DNA of 64,000 nucleotides from a virus, in IMG/VR virus record IMGVR_UViG_3300037516_001233, positions 62,001 to 126,000 of that record, one strand, 5' to 3'. Under the pieces are notes generated by a model. The model had not been told where the DNA came from, searched no databases, and saw only the letters and a program-made list of their open reading frames with translations. Positions 21,544 to 31,267 of the stretch are shown here, one piece after another. Position numbers and translations under genes: made by a program. Each line of letters opens with the position of its first letter. The first letter of the stretch is position 1.

Positions 21544-24500
21544 TATCTAACTCCTGCATTAATATTAATTGAATTTGATCCATAAGGATTTTTTACCGGC
21601 GATACTGATCCAGAAACTCCCATGCGAGACATCATTGCTCTAAGCTGAGCTCCCGTATCTTGACTATTGTTTCCTCCAAAGAAAGAAGGATAAGATGGAT
21701 TAGCTAAATTAGCTTCACGTATCTGTTGTGGATAGTAACCCATTTGAGACATTTCAAGACCCATTGAAGCACCAGTTTTAATCTTTACATGTTCAAGATT
21801 GGTATTTGGGTGCCAACCTTCCCAGTTTTGAGATGGCAATTCGTGTCTAGAAAAATAATCAGCTAAATCAGGCTTTTCTTCTACTGGCATTCCCCAAGCT
21901 GATTGATAAATTCTTCTTTCCAATCTTCCTGCTGTTGAAAGAATTTTTTCTCTTTCATTTTCTGGAGCATTAATCATTGCCTTAAAGTGTTCTCTTTTTC
22001 TTTTTGGAACTGAAAGGGAAAGTGTTTCTAATGATGGAGTTTCTAAATCAGCTCCATACATAGTTCTTTTTGCTGCTGTTTGGAAACTAGTTGCTGCTGC
22101 TGCATCTCCTGATGCTTGAGCTTGATTTGCTAAACTTGTATTTTTTACATAACTTAAAATATCAGTATATTCTTCAAGTGCTAATTCTTTTTTTCTTGTT
22201 TCTGGGATAAACCTATCACCAGTTATAGCTTCATGCAAGTTGCCTCTTATTGAGGAAGCAAAGCCAGCTGCTCCGCCTATGATGGAGCCTAAAGTCTTAC
22301 CTCTCATGCCTTTACCAAACATAGAGCCTGCTGCTGCCATTGCTGCTGTTGCAACTATTGGATTTCTTTGAGAAGCTTTATTAACCATTGGTTCAATAAA
22401 ACTCTCATATGGCCTTTGCCACTCAGGGAAAGTAGAGCCATAAACATTTCTTCTTTCCCAATCTTCAGTGGCAGTTCTTTTGTTCATGAATTTAGTATTA
22501 AAGAAAGTATCTCTATGTGCTAAGTATTCTCCAATTCTACTTGCTGTATGAAGTCTAGGATTCATCCCCATTTCTTCAGCTGTAGAATCTTTATACTTAT
22601 ATGGAGTAAAATCATATTTACTTGTAGTGTCTGCTACTTGATCTCTTATTGTTTGTACTTTTAATTTTTCATCAGGAGAAAGAGAACCAGTTTGTATTTG
22701 ATTATTTAAAGATCTAAATTGCTTAGAATAAGGAGCTATATCAGCAAGGATATCTAATTGGTTTAGCTTTCCATATTTTCCAGTTTCGTCAGCGGAGACT
22801 GTATTAAATCTTTCGTACCCCTTTCCAGGAAGTCTGATTTCTCCATCAGCAACTTTTGTAAATGGATCTCCTCTTTGAAAGTCAGTAAAATATTCAGCTC
22901 CTGGCAAGAACGGATATTTCTCTCCCATAGTATTTCTAATTGGGTTAATATAATTAACATTAGATCTTTCTTTTGGAATAAATCTTCTAACCACTTCAGA
23001 AACTTCAAGATTACCAAGAGCTCCTTCTCCACCCATAGGAGCATCACCAAGTCCACCTAAGTTAAGGTCCCAGAATGATCTCGTTGAGCCATACCCCTTT
23101 GCTGCTGATTGTAAAACTGATCTTTGAGGCTCATAGTCACTTTGTCCAAATCCAAATGATTCTCTTACTTGACCAAAAGCAAAACCATAGATACCAGCCA
23201 TTTCTTGGGCTCTATACCCTAATTCTCCAGCTTGTATTCCTAGCTTATTGGACTCAACTGGTTCCCCAGCGGGAACTAACGAAGGACTCATTATGCCACT
23301 TACTTTAGGTGGACCATAGCCAACGGCATCTCTTAGGGTAGAGTTATATCCACCAATAGTTGACTTAACCTGCCTGCTAGCAGTTCCCATTGGGGCGGAA
23401 GCCTGAGATAATCTTGAGTTATAGTTCCCAATAGCCATCGTTGAGGAGCCGTATAAGCCACCTCCAGAGGATCCAGTGCCACCGTACCCCATGCCACCGC
23501 CAAAACCCCCCTGAGAAGCTCCCATGTAGCCTGTGGAGTCATATGCTCCAGACTCTCCAGCTCTTTGGTAGCTAGCTAAACCTTGCTTTAGCTCATCTTC
23601 GTGCATTTTAATTTGAGGCTTAAGCAGTTTTCCAACTGTCATATTGGCTAGAGCAGTAGCTGGACCAAATGGTCCCGTAAAGTATTCGCCACTAACCGGG
23701 TAAGGTCTATCTTCGTAGTGTTGACGCTCAAATCGATATGGGTCAAGTGGCCTTAATGGAGAGAAATCATACCCATAAGCTAACTTTTCTAAAGGAGACT
23801 CAAATGAATCAGATGTGTAGGTTCCAGCTTCTTTAAGTTTGCGATAATACGATGGACGATAGTACATTGTTTTTCCACCCATAAAAGGTGTACTACCCAG
23901 AGGCCAAAATCTACCTTGCTTAATAGGAACTTCGCCCTCAAGAAGTTGTTTCTTCTTTTCTTCGGCTGACATTCCACCAGGAATTAAACCTGCTCCTATA
24001 GCTTGGGTCTCAACTAGACCCCTTGCTATCTTTGTTGTAAAGAATGGAGAATAAACTCTTTCTCCATTTTTATCTTTTTCATTTGTATAGCCACCGATAG
24101 TTCTATCTGCAGCTAGTAATGTTGTACCTCCAGCAACAATTGGTAATACTCTTTTGCCGACCATGCCACGCATGTACATGTCGACTGGTCCGCCATATTT
24201 ACTTTGATCTAATTGTAAACCGAACGTACCAAAATATTTATTAACTCTAGAAACAAGATGAGAGCTAGCTACTGATCCAGTAGAGAATGCATCTTGGTTT
24301 TTATAGGTTCCAAATCCCATTGCGCTTTTAATGGCAGCTGCTGGGCCTCTCTCAAGAGCTGTTCCAAAAGTTGGGATAAAAGTAAAGTCTTGACCAGTAC
24401 CAAGAGTGTTGACAGCGTCTTCGCTTATTTGGTATGGAGCAGAACCAAATCTTCTTTTTACAAACGGTAAAGCTCTAGAGAATGGCCTTCTGATTGAAGC

Positions 24501-27500
24501 TCCAACCATAGAATCTGCACCTGTTGTAAAAGGAGAGAATAATGAAGCTATATCTTCACTAGATTGAGTTCTTCTTGATACTTCCCTAAGAGCATTTTTT
24601 GCATTTGCTACTGCAGACAATTCTCCCTTAAATGTTGCGTGTGCACTAAAGTTGAATAGATTTCCTAAAGCTCCTATCCTAGCTTCTATAGCGTCATTTA
24701 AACCTATCTTGCCTTGCTTTTGAAGATCTCTAATTGCTTTTGTAGTCTGAGTAAATATATCTTCTGTCTCATTGAGCATTTGGTTTTTTAGTGATATTAA
24801 CCTGAATACTTCATTTGACGCTTCATCTAACCTTGTGTTGATGACTCCTGATCTAGCAGATAATTGAGACGAAGCATTGAAGTAAGACTGGTCTAAATAT
24901 TTATTTAGCTTAGAATGAGCTGCTATTATTTCTCTTGGATCTTTTCCAGCATTTCTTATCTTTGATACTGTATTTGCTAGGTCTCCAAATAGTTTTTCAT
25001 ATACATCTTTAAAGCTTTGATGAGATGTTACTTGGGAAGAACTTACTCCATTTGATGTGAATAGATTTGGCCTAGAAGCTTCAAGCTCAGATCTAACTTT
25101 AGAATGAATCCCAGATCCAAAAGTTCTAGCTCTAAAGCTATCAACTGCAGATAATATTTCTCTTTGATTGAATCTAACATTACCAAGATCATCAACTACA
25201 GATAGAGCTGCCTTAGGATCGTCTAGCCCTTGTAGTGTTAATCTTGTAGTTTGACCCTTTTGCCTGTAGGTAATTGACTTGTCTCTGATAAGCTTAGCCA
25301 TTGTAGCTGGATTTTCAATATCATAAGAACGTTTTCTAAACCTTTGAGCTAATCTAAATAAAGAGTTTGGTTGCTCTGAATCAATATCAAAAGCTTTTCT
25401 AAACCTAGCCATTCTTCCAGTTGTACCCGCTATTTCATCAGCTGATTGTCCACTTAACCCTGCTGCATTTCTTGCTTCTCGACTAATTAATTCTGTACTA
25501 GAAGAAGATATTGGCCTATATGAACCAGCTAATCTTTGAGCATTAAGTATTCCTCTTTCGTCTTGTGAGAAACCTGTTAAAGAACCTTTAGAGCCTTTAT
25601 TCTTTGTAAATAGATAAAAATCTGGTCTAGCAGATTCTGCCCCCAAAAATGGTTGAACGGATCTAGAGGAAACATATTGCATAAGAGGAGCTTCTTTAGC
25701 AGCTCTTAAGGATTGATAGCCAAACATATCAGCTGGGTTAAAGTTGAGAATTGGAACTTTAAACTCAGAAGCCATGAAATCTTTAGCGTTGGAGAAAACG
25801 CTCTTAACTTTAGTGAAGTCTAATATTTCTCCATTTCTAGTTTGGTAGACTCCGCCAACTCTTGTTTGCCCAAGAGTTTCAGTCGCTGAGCCAAGTCCTC
25901 TAGTTAATGGATCTCTACTAGCCTGCAGAGAAGCTATTTGATTAATTGCTTGTTGTTGCTCTTCCGACAAGTGAGAGAACATTCCTCTTTCAACAGCCTC
26001 ATCTATTAGAACTGGTCTTAAACCAAATATACTTCCAGACCCAGAAAAAAATCCTGTTGTTAAACCCTTATTTTCAAGAAGGTAATCTCTCATGTATCCA
26101 AAGTCAGTTGGATCAAAACCTTTTTGCGCTATGCTTTTAGATAAAACGTTTTCGGAAAGTAACTTGCCATTAGATTCCGTTAATGGAATACCTAATGTTT
26201 TTGCAGTTTTTCTTAATAGAAAACTTTTCTTTTCACTAGTTAAATCTCCAACAAAGTCAGTATAACTTTGTTTAGTTGGCTTTAGTATTGAAGATACTTG
26301 TTCCCCAATTTGATTTTTAGATACTTGATTCCATTGAGAACGAATATTTAAATCTAAATTTTTTCTAAAGTCTTGAGATACAAATAATCTATCAACTTCT
26401 TCTAGAGATTCTCTAAGAGCACTGCCTTTAGGAATTGCACTAGCAAAATCTTTTCCACCTTTTATTCCTTGAGAACGTTTAATGATTTCATCAAAAAATT
26501 CATCACCCTCTAAGTTGATTGCTTTTCTTCCTAATGCAATTCTTTTATCTAAAGATACCGAAGAATTTCTTCTAGGTAGTTCATTAACCTTTAAGTTATC
26601 TACAAAACTTTTTGCAGTTTTTCTATCAATACTATGCCTAGATACTAATTTGTTTTCTAATTGATCTTTGTATTCATCTCTTAGCCTACCTTGATAAAAG
26701 CTACTTGATGTAAATCTTTCTGAAGATGGACCACCCTTACCTAAAGCATCGAAGTCGTGTGCTAGTCTTGTTAAGTTGCTTGAATGTTGTGATTGTATTT
26801 TATTTATAGAATTATCTAAAATAGTTTTAGAATCAGTTCCAGTAAGTCCTTTAAGTTTTAGCCTAGTATGGTTTTGTTTTAAAGCTTCATCTAAGATATC
26901 TGGTTTATCTAAACTAAACTTTTTTGTTAGGTTACCTAAAGCTTGTTCTCTTGTTAGTTTTCCGGAAACAACATCATGTGCAACACCAAGCGCATGAAAC
27001 TGGTTTTTAAATCCTTTAAAGCCAGAAGACATTCCTCTTAGGCCAGGAAAAGAATCTAAAACTCCAAAGCCATCATCAGACTCAGCTACAAAAAAAGATT
27101 TTGCTCCAGCTGTTAATGTTTTTAATTTACCAGCGTTTGCGTCAGAAGCTCTTCTGCTGGCATCTTGTGCACCGTGTCTAGCAGCTCTCCAAGCTTGCAA
27201 AAATTCAGGCTGAGATTTATCTGCTTCCTGAACTCCAGCAGCAAATGCTCCACTTGTTCTTGAAGAAAGTTTGATACCTTTATTCAACACATCTGAAGCA
27301 TCGTGTCCAACTTCAGCAAGGAGTGATCTTAGATCAAATGCAAATGCTGCTGTCTTTTGTTTTATTGGACTTAAGGCACTCAAGTCATTCATAGAGCTGG
27401 CCAAAGTTGTTAGCGAACTCTTTCCAGCAGCTCCAGCAGCCCCTAAAGCCTCAAATGGCAAAATCATTGTAGCTACGTTGATTGTAGATGTTTTAACAAA

Positions 27501-28187
27501 ATCAGTTAAAACGTCTGCTGGATTATACCAATTAACTTTCTTCTTATCTTGATTGTGGCCAAACAGAGGTTCAGTAACTGCTTTTTGTGTTACATATAGT
27601 GCTGGAAGTTCGTACGGCATTCTTCTGCCTGCTCGAACTAACTGCTTCTGGATTTGATCCCTCATCAAGAATGCTTCGCTTGATTCGCTACTTACGCCAG
27701 TTCCAGTAGTCTTCCTACCCTGTTCACTGAGGGGTGCAAAGAATTTTCTAGCACTCCTTCTTCCATCATACCCAGTGGTTAATTTTCCATCAACTTTTTC
27801 AACTAATCTAGAATAATCATCTACTCCACCAATTTGGCGATTTACGGATTCTAATTCATCAAGACCCTGTCTAAGGTCTAAGATTCCTTTTACCAGTCTA
27901 GTAGATGGTCTATCTAAATGGCCAGCTTTAATTGCTGCGTCAGAGGAATCTTGTAAAAACTTTCCTAGTCTTAGCCCACCTGATTTGGTTAATCTGGATG
28001 CTACAGTTGTAACTACCATTGCGGTAGCTGCAGAACCCAAGAACTTCATCATTGGGTGGCCATCAAGGGCCTTTGCTATCCTGCCACTGCCAGGACTTGG
28101 CGTCTCTGTTTCGCCTTCTTCGGAAGGTAGTTCACGAGAAGATACGCCATAACCTATGTTATGTATTGGCCCTCTATCTCTGAACAC
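21543..28187 (-). CDS. Tape measure protein candidate, 2,214 aa
   Basis: A 2,214-residue protein directly after two tail-assembly-chaperone-like genes, the standard place of the tape measure in tailed phages. It is long, helical and rich in Arg, Ser, Leu and Ala, with a hydrophobic patch near the N-terminus (KFLGSAATAMVVTTVASRL), a second near residue 1410 (VGKRVLPIVAGGTTLLAAD) and a third near 1960 (IVATAAMAAAGSMFG), plus a Gly/Tyr/Ser-rich stretch near 1555-1600. Using the rule of about 1.5 angstrom per residue, it would match a tail of roughly 300 nm, which is inference only. No peptidoglycan hydrolase motif was seen; that activity lies in the gene at 1358-4061. No in-frame CGG occurs in its codons. 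Confidence 0.65.
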   Translation of the reverse strand: MFRDRGPIHNIGYGVSSRELPSEEGETETPSPGSGRIAKALDGHPMMKFLGSAATAMVVTTVASRLTKSGGLRLGKFLQDSSDAAIKAGHLDRPSTRLVKGILDLRQGLDELESVNRQIGGVDDYSRLVEKVDGKLTTGYDGRRSARKFFAPLSEQGRKTTGTGVSSESSEAFLMRDQIQKQLVRAGRRMPYELPALYVTQKAVTEPLFGHNQDKKKVNWYNPADVLTDFVKTSTINVATMILPFEALGAAGAAGKSSLTTLASSMNDLSALSPIKQKTAAFAFDLRSLLAEVGHDASDVLNKGIKLSSRTSGAFAAGVQEADKSQPEFLQAWRAARHGAQDASRRASDANAGKLKTLTAGAKSFFVAESDDGFGVLDSFPGLRGMSSGFKGFKNQFHALGVAHDVVSGKLTREQALGNLTKKFSLDKPDILDEALKQNHTRLKLKGLTGTDSKTILDNSINKIQSQHSSNLTRLAHDFDALGKGGPSSERFTSSSFYQGRLRDEYKDQLENKLVSRHSIDRKTAKSFVDNLKVNELPRRNSSVSLDKRIALGRKAINLEGDEFFDEIIKRSQGIKGGKDFASAIPKGSALRESLEEVDRLFVSQDFRKNLDLNIRSQWNQVSKNQIGEQVSSILKPTKQSYTDFVGDLTSEKKSFLLRKTAKTLGIPLTESNGKLLSENVLSKSIAQKGFDPTDFGYMRDYLLENKGLTTGFFSGSGSIFGLRPVLIDEAVERGMFSHLSEEQQQAINQIASLQASRDPLTRGLGSATETLGQTRVGGVYQTRNGEILDFTKVKSVFSNAKDFMASEFKVPILNFNPADMFGYQSLRAAKEAPLMQYVSSRSVQPFLGAESARPDFYLFTKNKGSKGSLTGFSQDERGILNAQRLAGSYRPISSSSTELISREARNAAGLSGQSADEIAGTTGRMARFRKAFDIDSEQPNSLFRLAQRFRKRSYDIENPATMAKLIRDKSITYRQKGQTTRLTLQGLDDPKAALSVVDDLGNVRFNQREILSAVDSFRARTFGSGIHSKVRSELEASRPNLFTSNGVSSSQVTSHQSFKDVYEKLFGDLANTVSKIRNAGKDPREIIAAHSKLNKYLDQSYFNASSQLSARSGVINTRLDEASNEVFRLISLKNQMLNETEDIFTQTTKAIRDLQKQGKIGLNDAIEARIGALGNLFNFSAHATFKGELSAVANAKNALREVSRRTQSSEDIASLFSPFTTGADSMVGASIRRPFSRALPFVKRRFGSAPYQISEDAVNTLGTGQDFTFIPTFGTALERGPAAAIKSAMGFGTYKNQDAFSTGSVASSHLVSRVNKYFGTFGLQLDQSKYGGPVDMYMRGMVGKRVLPIVAGGTTLLAADRTIGGYTNEKDKNGERVYSPFFTTKIARGLVETQAIGAGLIPGGMSAEEKKKQLLEGEVPIKQGRFWPLGSTPFMGGKTMYYRPSYYRKLKEAGTYTSDSFESPLEKLAYGYDFSPLRPLDPYRFERQHYEDRPYPVSGEYFTGPFGPATALANMTVGKLLKPQIKMHEDELKQGLASYQRAGESGAYDSTGYMGASQGGFGGGMGYGGTGSSGGGLYGSSTMAIGNYNSRLSQASAPMGTASRQVKSTIGGYNSTLRDAVGYGPPKVSGIMSPSLVPAGEPVESNKLGIQAGELGYRAQEMAGIYGFAFGQVRESFGFGQSDYEPQRSVLQSAAKGYGSTRSFWDLNLGGLGDAPMGGEGALGNLEVSEVVRRFIPKERSNVNYINPIRNTMGEKYPFLPGAEYFTDFQRGDPFTKVADGEIRLPGKGYERFNTVSADETGKYGKLNQLDILADIAPYSKQFRSLNNQIQTGSLSPDEKLKVQTIRDQVADTTSKYDFTPYKYKDSTAEEMGMNPRLHTASRIGEYLAHRDTFFNTKFMNKRTATEDWERRNVYGSTFPEWQRPYESFIEPMVNKASQRNPIVATAAMAAAGSMFGKGMRGKTLGSIIGGAAGFASSIRGNLHEAITGDRFIPETRKKELALEEYTDILSYVKNTSLANQAQASGDAAAATSFQTAAKRTMYGADLETPSLETLSLSVPKRKREHFKAMINAPENEREKILSTAGRLERRIYQSAWGMPVEEKPDLADYFSRHELPSQNWEGWHPNTNLEHVKIKTGASMGLEMSQMGYYPQQIREANLANPSYPSFFGGNNSQDTGAQLRAMMSRMGVSGSVSPVKNPYGSNSININAGVR

Positions 28188-28202
28188 TTTTTTCTCCTAA
28201 GT

Positions 28203-28832
28203 TTACAAACTACCCATAAGTTTTTGGGCAATCGGATCGTTATAGCGTGCTTCGCCTTCTTTGCGTTTCGCATCGTGTTGAGCAGCTATCGCCTGCTGCT
28301 TCATCATCTCTTCTTCTGGATCAATGATGTCTAGTTTAATTTGCGTTGGCTCAATGCCATAAGTTGATTGCTGGATTTCTATAATTTTTTCAGCTAATGC
28401 AACTCTTTCTGCTAATTGAGAAAAAGTAAAATTATCTAAGTCTTCTGGGGTATATGTGTTAATAGTAGCGAGTACAAAGGCTTTCATCAATGATCTTACT
28501 TCGCCGGCCTCAGACCTCTTTTGGTCCATGATCCTTTTTGCTACACGGGCAGAAGCAAAGCCGGAAGCATCTAAAACTTCTTCAGATATTGCGCTTACAG
28601 CTCCTGCTGGAATTTTATCTATATTAAAATTCTCAGGATATACTACCGTTTTTTCTAGGATGAAATCCTCGGCATCGGCGGAAGAATAACCATCTGAATT
28701 TTGGTATTCTGATATTCTGTCGAACTCTCCAAAAGTTAATTCTCGAAAGAGAAGATCAATCCCCTTTACGCTAACGCTATAAAGGGGACCATATTTAATC
28801 TTTAATTCTACAAGAACTTCAGGATCTATCAT
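28203..28832 (-). CDS. Tail assembly chaperone-like protein (second of a pair), 209 aa
   Basis: A 209-residue protein whose ATG directly abuts the stop of the upstream gene (TAAATG). It shares a motif with that gene: AISEEVLDASGFASARVA here against LLSQEILEASGFVALEV there, so the two are probably paralogues or two forms of the same chaperone. The C-terminal 30 residues are charged and helical. In many phages the tape measure is preceded by two chaperone products made by a -1 frameshift; here they are two adjacent complete genes. The role is inferred from position and the paralogy. Confidence 0.6.
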   Translation of the reverse strand: MIDPEVLVELKIKYGPLYSVSVKGIDLLFRELTFGEFDRISEYQNSDGYSSADAEDFILEKTVVYPENFNIDKIPAGAVSAISEEVLDASGFASARVAKRIMDQKRSEAGEVRSLMKAFVLATINTYTPEDLDNFTFSQLAERVALAEKIIEIQQSTYGIEPTQIKLDIIDPEEEMMKQQAIAAQHDAKRKEGEARYNDPIAQKLMGSL

Positions 28833-29342
28833 TTAAAGCTGGCGCACCTCAAGTGCTACGAAACCAGATGCCTCAAGAATTTCTTGAGATAGAAGCGAAG
28901 GAATTCCAGCCATATCGTCTGCCATAGATACTTTAGTGTAGTCCGGGAATAGTAAGCAGATCTCTGTAATTGCTTCTTCGTTCCAAAGATTAGCTTCTGC
29001 AGTAGATAATTGACCAGCTTGGACAAGCTGCTCCATCTTCTTAACCAATTGCTTGTATTCGCTACGAGCCAAAGTTCTCCAAACAACATGCTTTTCAAAA
29101 GTTAAAGAAGTAACATATACATCGCCATGAAGTTCTTTCCATGCTTTAATCATGCCAGCAGTTGGGCCATTGTCCCAAATTTCTTCAGCGTCGTCTAAGT
29201 CTTCTACGGACTGAGGACCTAAGTCATCATTGATTTGATCGTCTAACATAGATGGGATTTCAGAAGTAGCAACCTCTTCAAGATTAAGCTCTTCAATAGT
29301 GTCTTCGTCTGCAGAGATGACTACCTTTTTTTCATTTGACAT
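28833..29342 (-). CDS. Tail assembly chaperone-like protein (first of a pair), 169 aa
   Basis: A 169-residue protein with a very acidic N-terminus (about residues 8-55, many Asp/Glu), followed by a helical part (LARSEYKQLVKKMEQLVQ). It ends with SLLSQEILEASGFVALEV, which resembles a segment of the next gene. The start has a clear ribosome site (AAGGAGTAAAA), and an extended -10 promoter element lies 28-36 nt upstream. Position just before the tape measure supports a tail assembly chaperone role. No frameshift into the next gene is needed to explain that gene. Confidence 0.6.
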   Translation of the reverse strand: MSNEKKVVISADEDTIEELNLEEVATSEIPSMLDDQINDDLGPQSVEDLDDAEEIWDNGPTAGMIKAWKELHGDVYVTSLTFEKHVVWRTLARSEYKQLVKKMEQLVQAGQLSTAEANLWNEEAITEICLLFPDYTKVSMADDMAGIPSLLSQEILEASGFVALEVRQL

Positions 29343-29369
29343 TTTTACTCCTTAAAAGTATGTTCTAGA

Positions 29370-29378
29370 ATTATATCA
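29370..29378 (-). promoter_or_regulatory. Extended -10 promoter element TGATATAAT
   Basis: On the minus strand the gap before the chaperone gene holds TGATATAAT (perfect TATAAT with the TG extension). No convincing -35 hexamer lies 16-18 nt upstream. The expected transcript would start about 20 nt before the ATG, leaving room for the AAGGAG site. Confidence 0.5.
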
Positions 29379-29410
29379 TAATACCATTAAAACTTTGCCT
29401 GAGCAAGTTA

Positions 29411-30448
29411 TTAAGGTTGTGTGCCAGTTCCAGAAACTTGTACTCCAGCTGTGGTAGTTGAAGTTGTTGTCCCTGTAGTCGCAGTGTTTTCCGTTGCACT
29501 TGGCACAGTGGCTGACTTATCCATAAATGGCTTATCGCCTATGTCAGCATTGGAGAAGTAGAAGTCTCTAGCTATAAATTGATAATTTTCAACTAGGGGT
29601 TGGCCTCCACTTTGATAGGCGGTAGACATCGATACTAGTTGTACATTTTGTAAAACAATTTTCATTGGACTATTACTGGCACTAATAGAGCTTCTTTCAT
29701 TGATGTCCGTAGCTAAAATTCTATCAGAATTTAATTGTTGATTAATTTCAGTACCAGATTTATAAGTTAAAATAGAATTAGATGTAATTCCTGTTTCTTC
29801 TACTCCATAAAATATAACTAAGTTAAATGGTGGATGAGCGCTAAAAATATTATGACCACCATCTTCATGATCCGCTATGCTCATTTGACCTGACCTATCA
29901 GAGGTTACTCTATCTAATTGAGTGCTAGTCCAATATTTATTTATATTTACTTCGTCAGCTTGAGATTCATTTGATGAGTTTAAAGAAGAAATTACGGAAG
30001 ATGGTGGATTAGTTCCTGAACTTTCAGATCTTACCTTTGCAGCTTTTTCCAATAAGGAAGTCATCCTTCTTGGGTATCTAGAGTATATTGAAAATTCTCC
30101 AGTAATTAATCTAGTACCATTCATCATGGCATCGTAGTTATACGACCAAAAGCCATACAACGGTTGCTTTTCTTGCTTGACTACGTAGGCCATAGAGGCT
30201 ATATCCATTTCGTCAGCTGGATCAAATAATCCATCTATAAATATTTTTACATCTTCTCCAGAAAAAAAATAATCATAATAATTATTGAAAGCTTCGTCTT
30301 GCCTAGCTCCACCCCATTGGAGATCTATTTCTTGATTTAATGGGTCAAAAAAACCATTTCCATTTCCTCCACTAATTGGAGTAGTCTTTAAATCATAAGG
30401 AAGGAATGAAGTAAATGGACGATACGGAGACCTATTTGTTGGAGCCAT
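29411..30448 (-). CDS. Tail-tube-like virion protein (third paralogue), 345 aa
   Basis: A 345-residue protein. The core (about residues 65-135) contains DVKIFIDGLF, IASMAYVVKQEKQPLYGFWS and NGTRLITGEFSIYSRYP. This matches the layout of the two genes upstream: an 'I..SYS..RE..P' strand followed by 'G.R.I.GSL.F..F'. I read it as a larger member of the same tube-like family. It has a Thr/Ser-rich C-terminal tail (about 320-345). The start overlaps the stop of the 246-residue gene by one base. It may cap or extend the tube, or act in the baseplate. Confidence 0.6.
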   Translation of the reverse strand: MAPTNRSPYRPFTSFLPYDLKTTPISGGNGNGFFDPLNQEIDLQWGGARQDEAFNNYYDYFFSGEDVKIFIDGLFDPADEMDIASMAYVVKQEKQPLYGFWSYNYDAMMNGTRLITGEFSIYSRYPRRMTSLLEKAAKVRSESSGTNPPSSVISSLNSSNESQADEVNINKYWTSTQLDRVTSDRSGQMSIADHEDGGHNIFSAHPPFNLVIFYGVEETGITSNSILTYKSGTEINQQLNSDRILATDINERSSISASNSPMKIVLQNVQLVSMSTAYQSGGQPLVENYQFIARDFYFSNADIGDKPFMDKSATVPSATENTATTGTTTSTTTAGVQVSGTGTQP

Positions 30449-31188
30449 TAAAGCCTCGATATTCTTTGATTAATAAAGTTTTTATAAGCTGCCACGTTAT
30501 CTCCAAAAAAATTAGTAGATATAGTTGTTTCAGCTGTCTGTTGAGCAACTAGTGCAGCATCGGGGTTGTCAGAATAAATATTTCTATCTTCTGCAGCATC
30601 TAATTGTAGCATAGGCTGAATACCTCTGGCCATATAGGTGTATGTTTGCTCTGTAATTAAGTCATCTACCGACATTGTTTGACCTTCGTCTACAATGGTT
30701 AATCCAAAAAGTTTCATTTTAGCAGCTAGGCCATATTCGTTAAAGAAAGTTAACACAACGTCAAATGGGGGCAGCATGTCTGCTAAAGGGGAGTAGTTTT
30801 TTTCAGCTAATGCTTTTTTGAACTCAGCAATTCTATAGAAAGCATATTCGTTAAATACAGTAAAAATTAAAGATCCAGCTATAGTTCTAGAGCCTTTGAC
30901 AAATCCTCTAGCGTTTACATGGCCTAAAGTTCTTACCGGGGAGTTTTCTCTATGTATGGAATAAGATATTGTTTGAAGCTCGCCAAGTTCAATGAAGTCT
31001 CCAACCGAGCTAGAAGTATCGTCTCCAATTCTCGGGAGAACCATTGTAGCCTGAATGTCAACTCCAGCAAAGGACATATTGGAGAATGGATCGGGAAGAC
31101 CCTTATCTCTTCTAACCGAAGATATCGTATTGTTGTAGTCAGATATTTGTCTTTTCTCTAGCTTAAGTTCATCAATATCTTTTCTCAT
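30448..31188 (-). CDS. Tail-tube-like virion protein (second paralogue), 246 aa
   Basis: Residues about 35-100 contain FAGVDIQATMVLP, ISYSIHRENSPVRTLGHV and GSRTIAGSLIFTVFNEYAFY, closely parallel to the tail-tube gene just upstream. A second common block is PPFDVVLTFFNEYGLAAKMKLFG, with ...YTYMARGIQPM further on. The N-terminus is longer and more charged than in the 230-residue paralogue. It lies after a strong terminator, so it may be transcribed less than the main tube gene. It is probably a tail-tube initiator or tail-tip tube protein, by analogy with other phages that carry several tube-fold proteins. Confidence 0.65.
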   Translation of the reverse strand: MRKDIDELKLEKRQISDYNNTISSVRRDKGLPDPFSNMSFAGVDIQATMVLPRIGDDTSSSVGDFIELGELQTISYSIHRENSPVRTLGHVNARGFVKGSRTIAGSLIFTVFNEYAFYRIAEFKKALAEKNYSPLADMLPPFDVVLTFFNEYGLAAKMKLFGLTIVDEGQTMSVDDLITEQTYTYMARGIQPMLQLDAAEDRNIYSDNPDAALVAQQTAETTISTNFFGDNVAAYKNFINQRISRL

Positions 31189-31203
31189 TTATATCCTTAA
31201 AGT

Positions 31204-31243
31204 AAAAAGAGACGTGGAGGATAAAGCTCATCCTCCACGTCTC
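31204..31243 (-). terminator. Rho-independent terminator after the tail tube gene
   Basis: A perfect 13-bp inverted repeat (31209-31221 and 31231-31243, GAGACGTGGAGGA against its complement) has a 9-nt loop. On the minus strand it is followed at once by five T residues. It sits in the only intergenic space downstream of the tube gene and would uncouple the abundant sheath/tube transcript from the rarer tail proteins further on. Confidence 0.9.
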
Positions 31244-31267
31244 AAGATTTCTAATACTGCTATTTAA

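Noticed and set aside
28203-29342. Classical -1 frameshift between the two tail assembly chaperone genes
   Set aside because: Each gene has its own start, they abut without overlap (TAAATG), and no slippery heptamer was noticed near the junction. They look like separate paralogues.
31189-31267. A small gene between the tube paralogues
   Set aside because: The gap is filled by the terminator hairpin and the ribosome site of the next gene.
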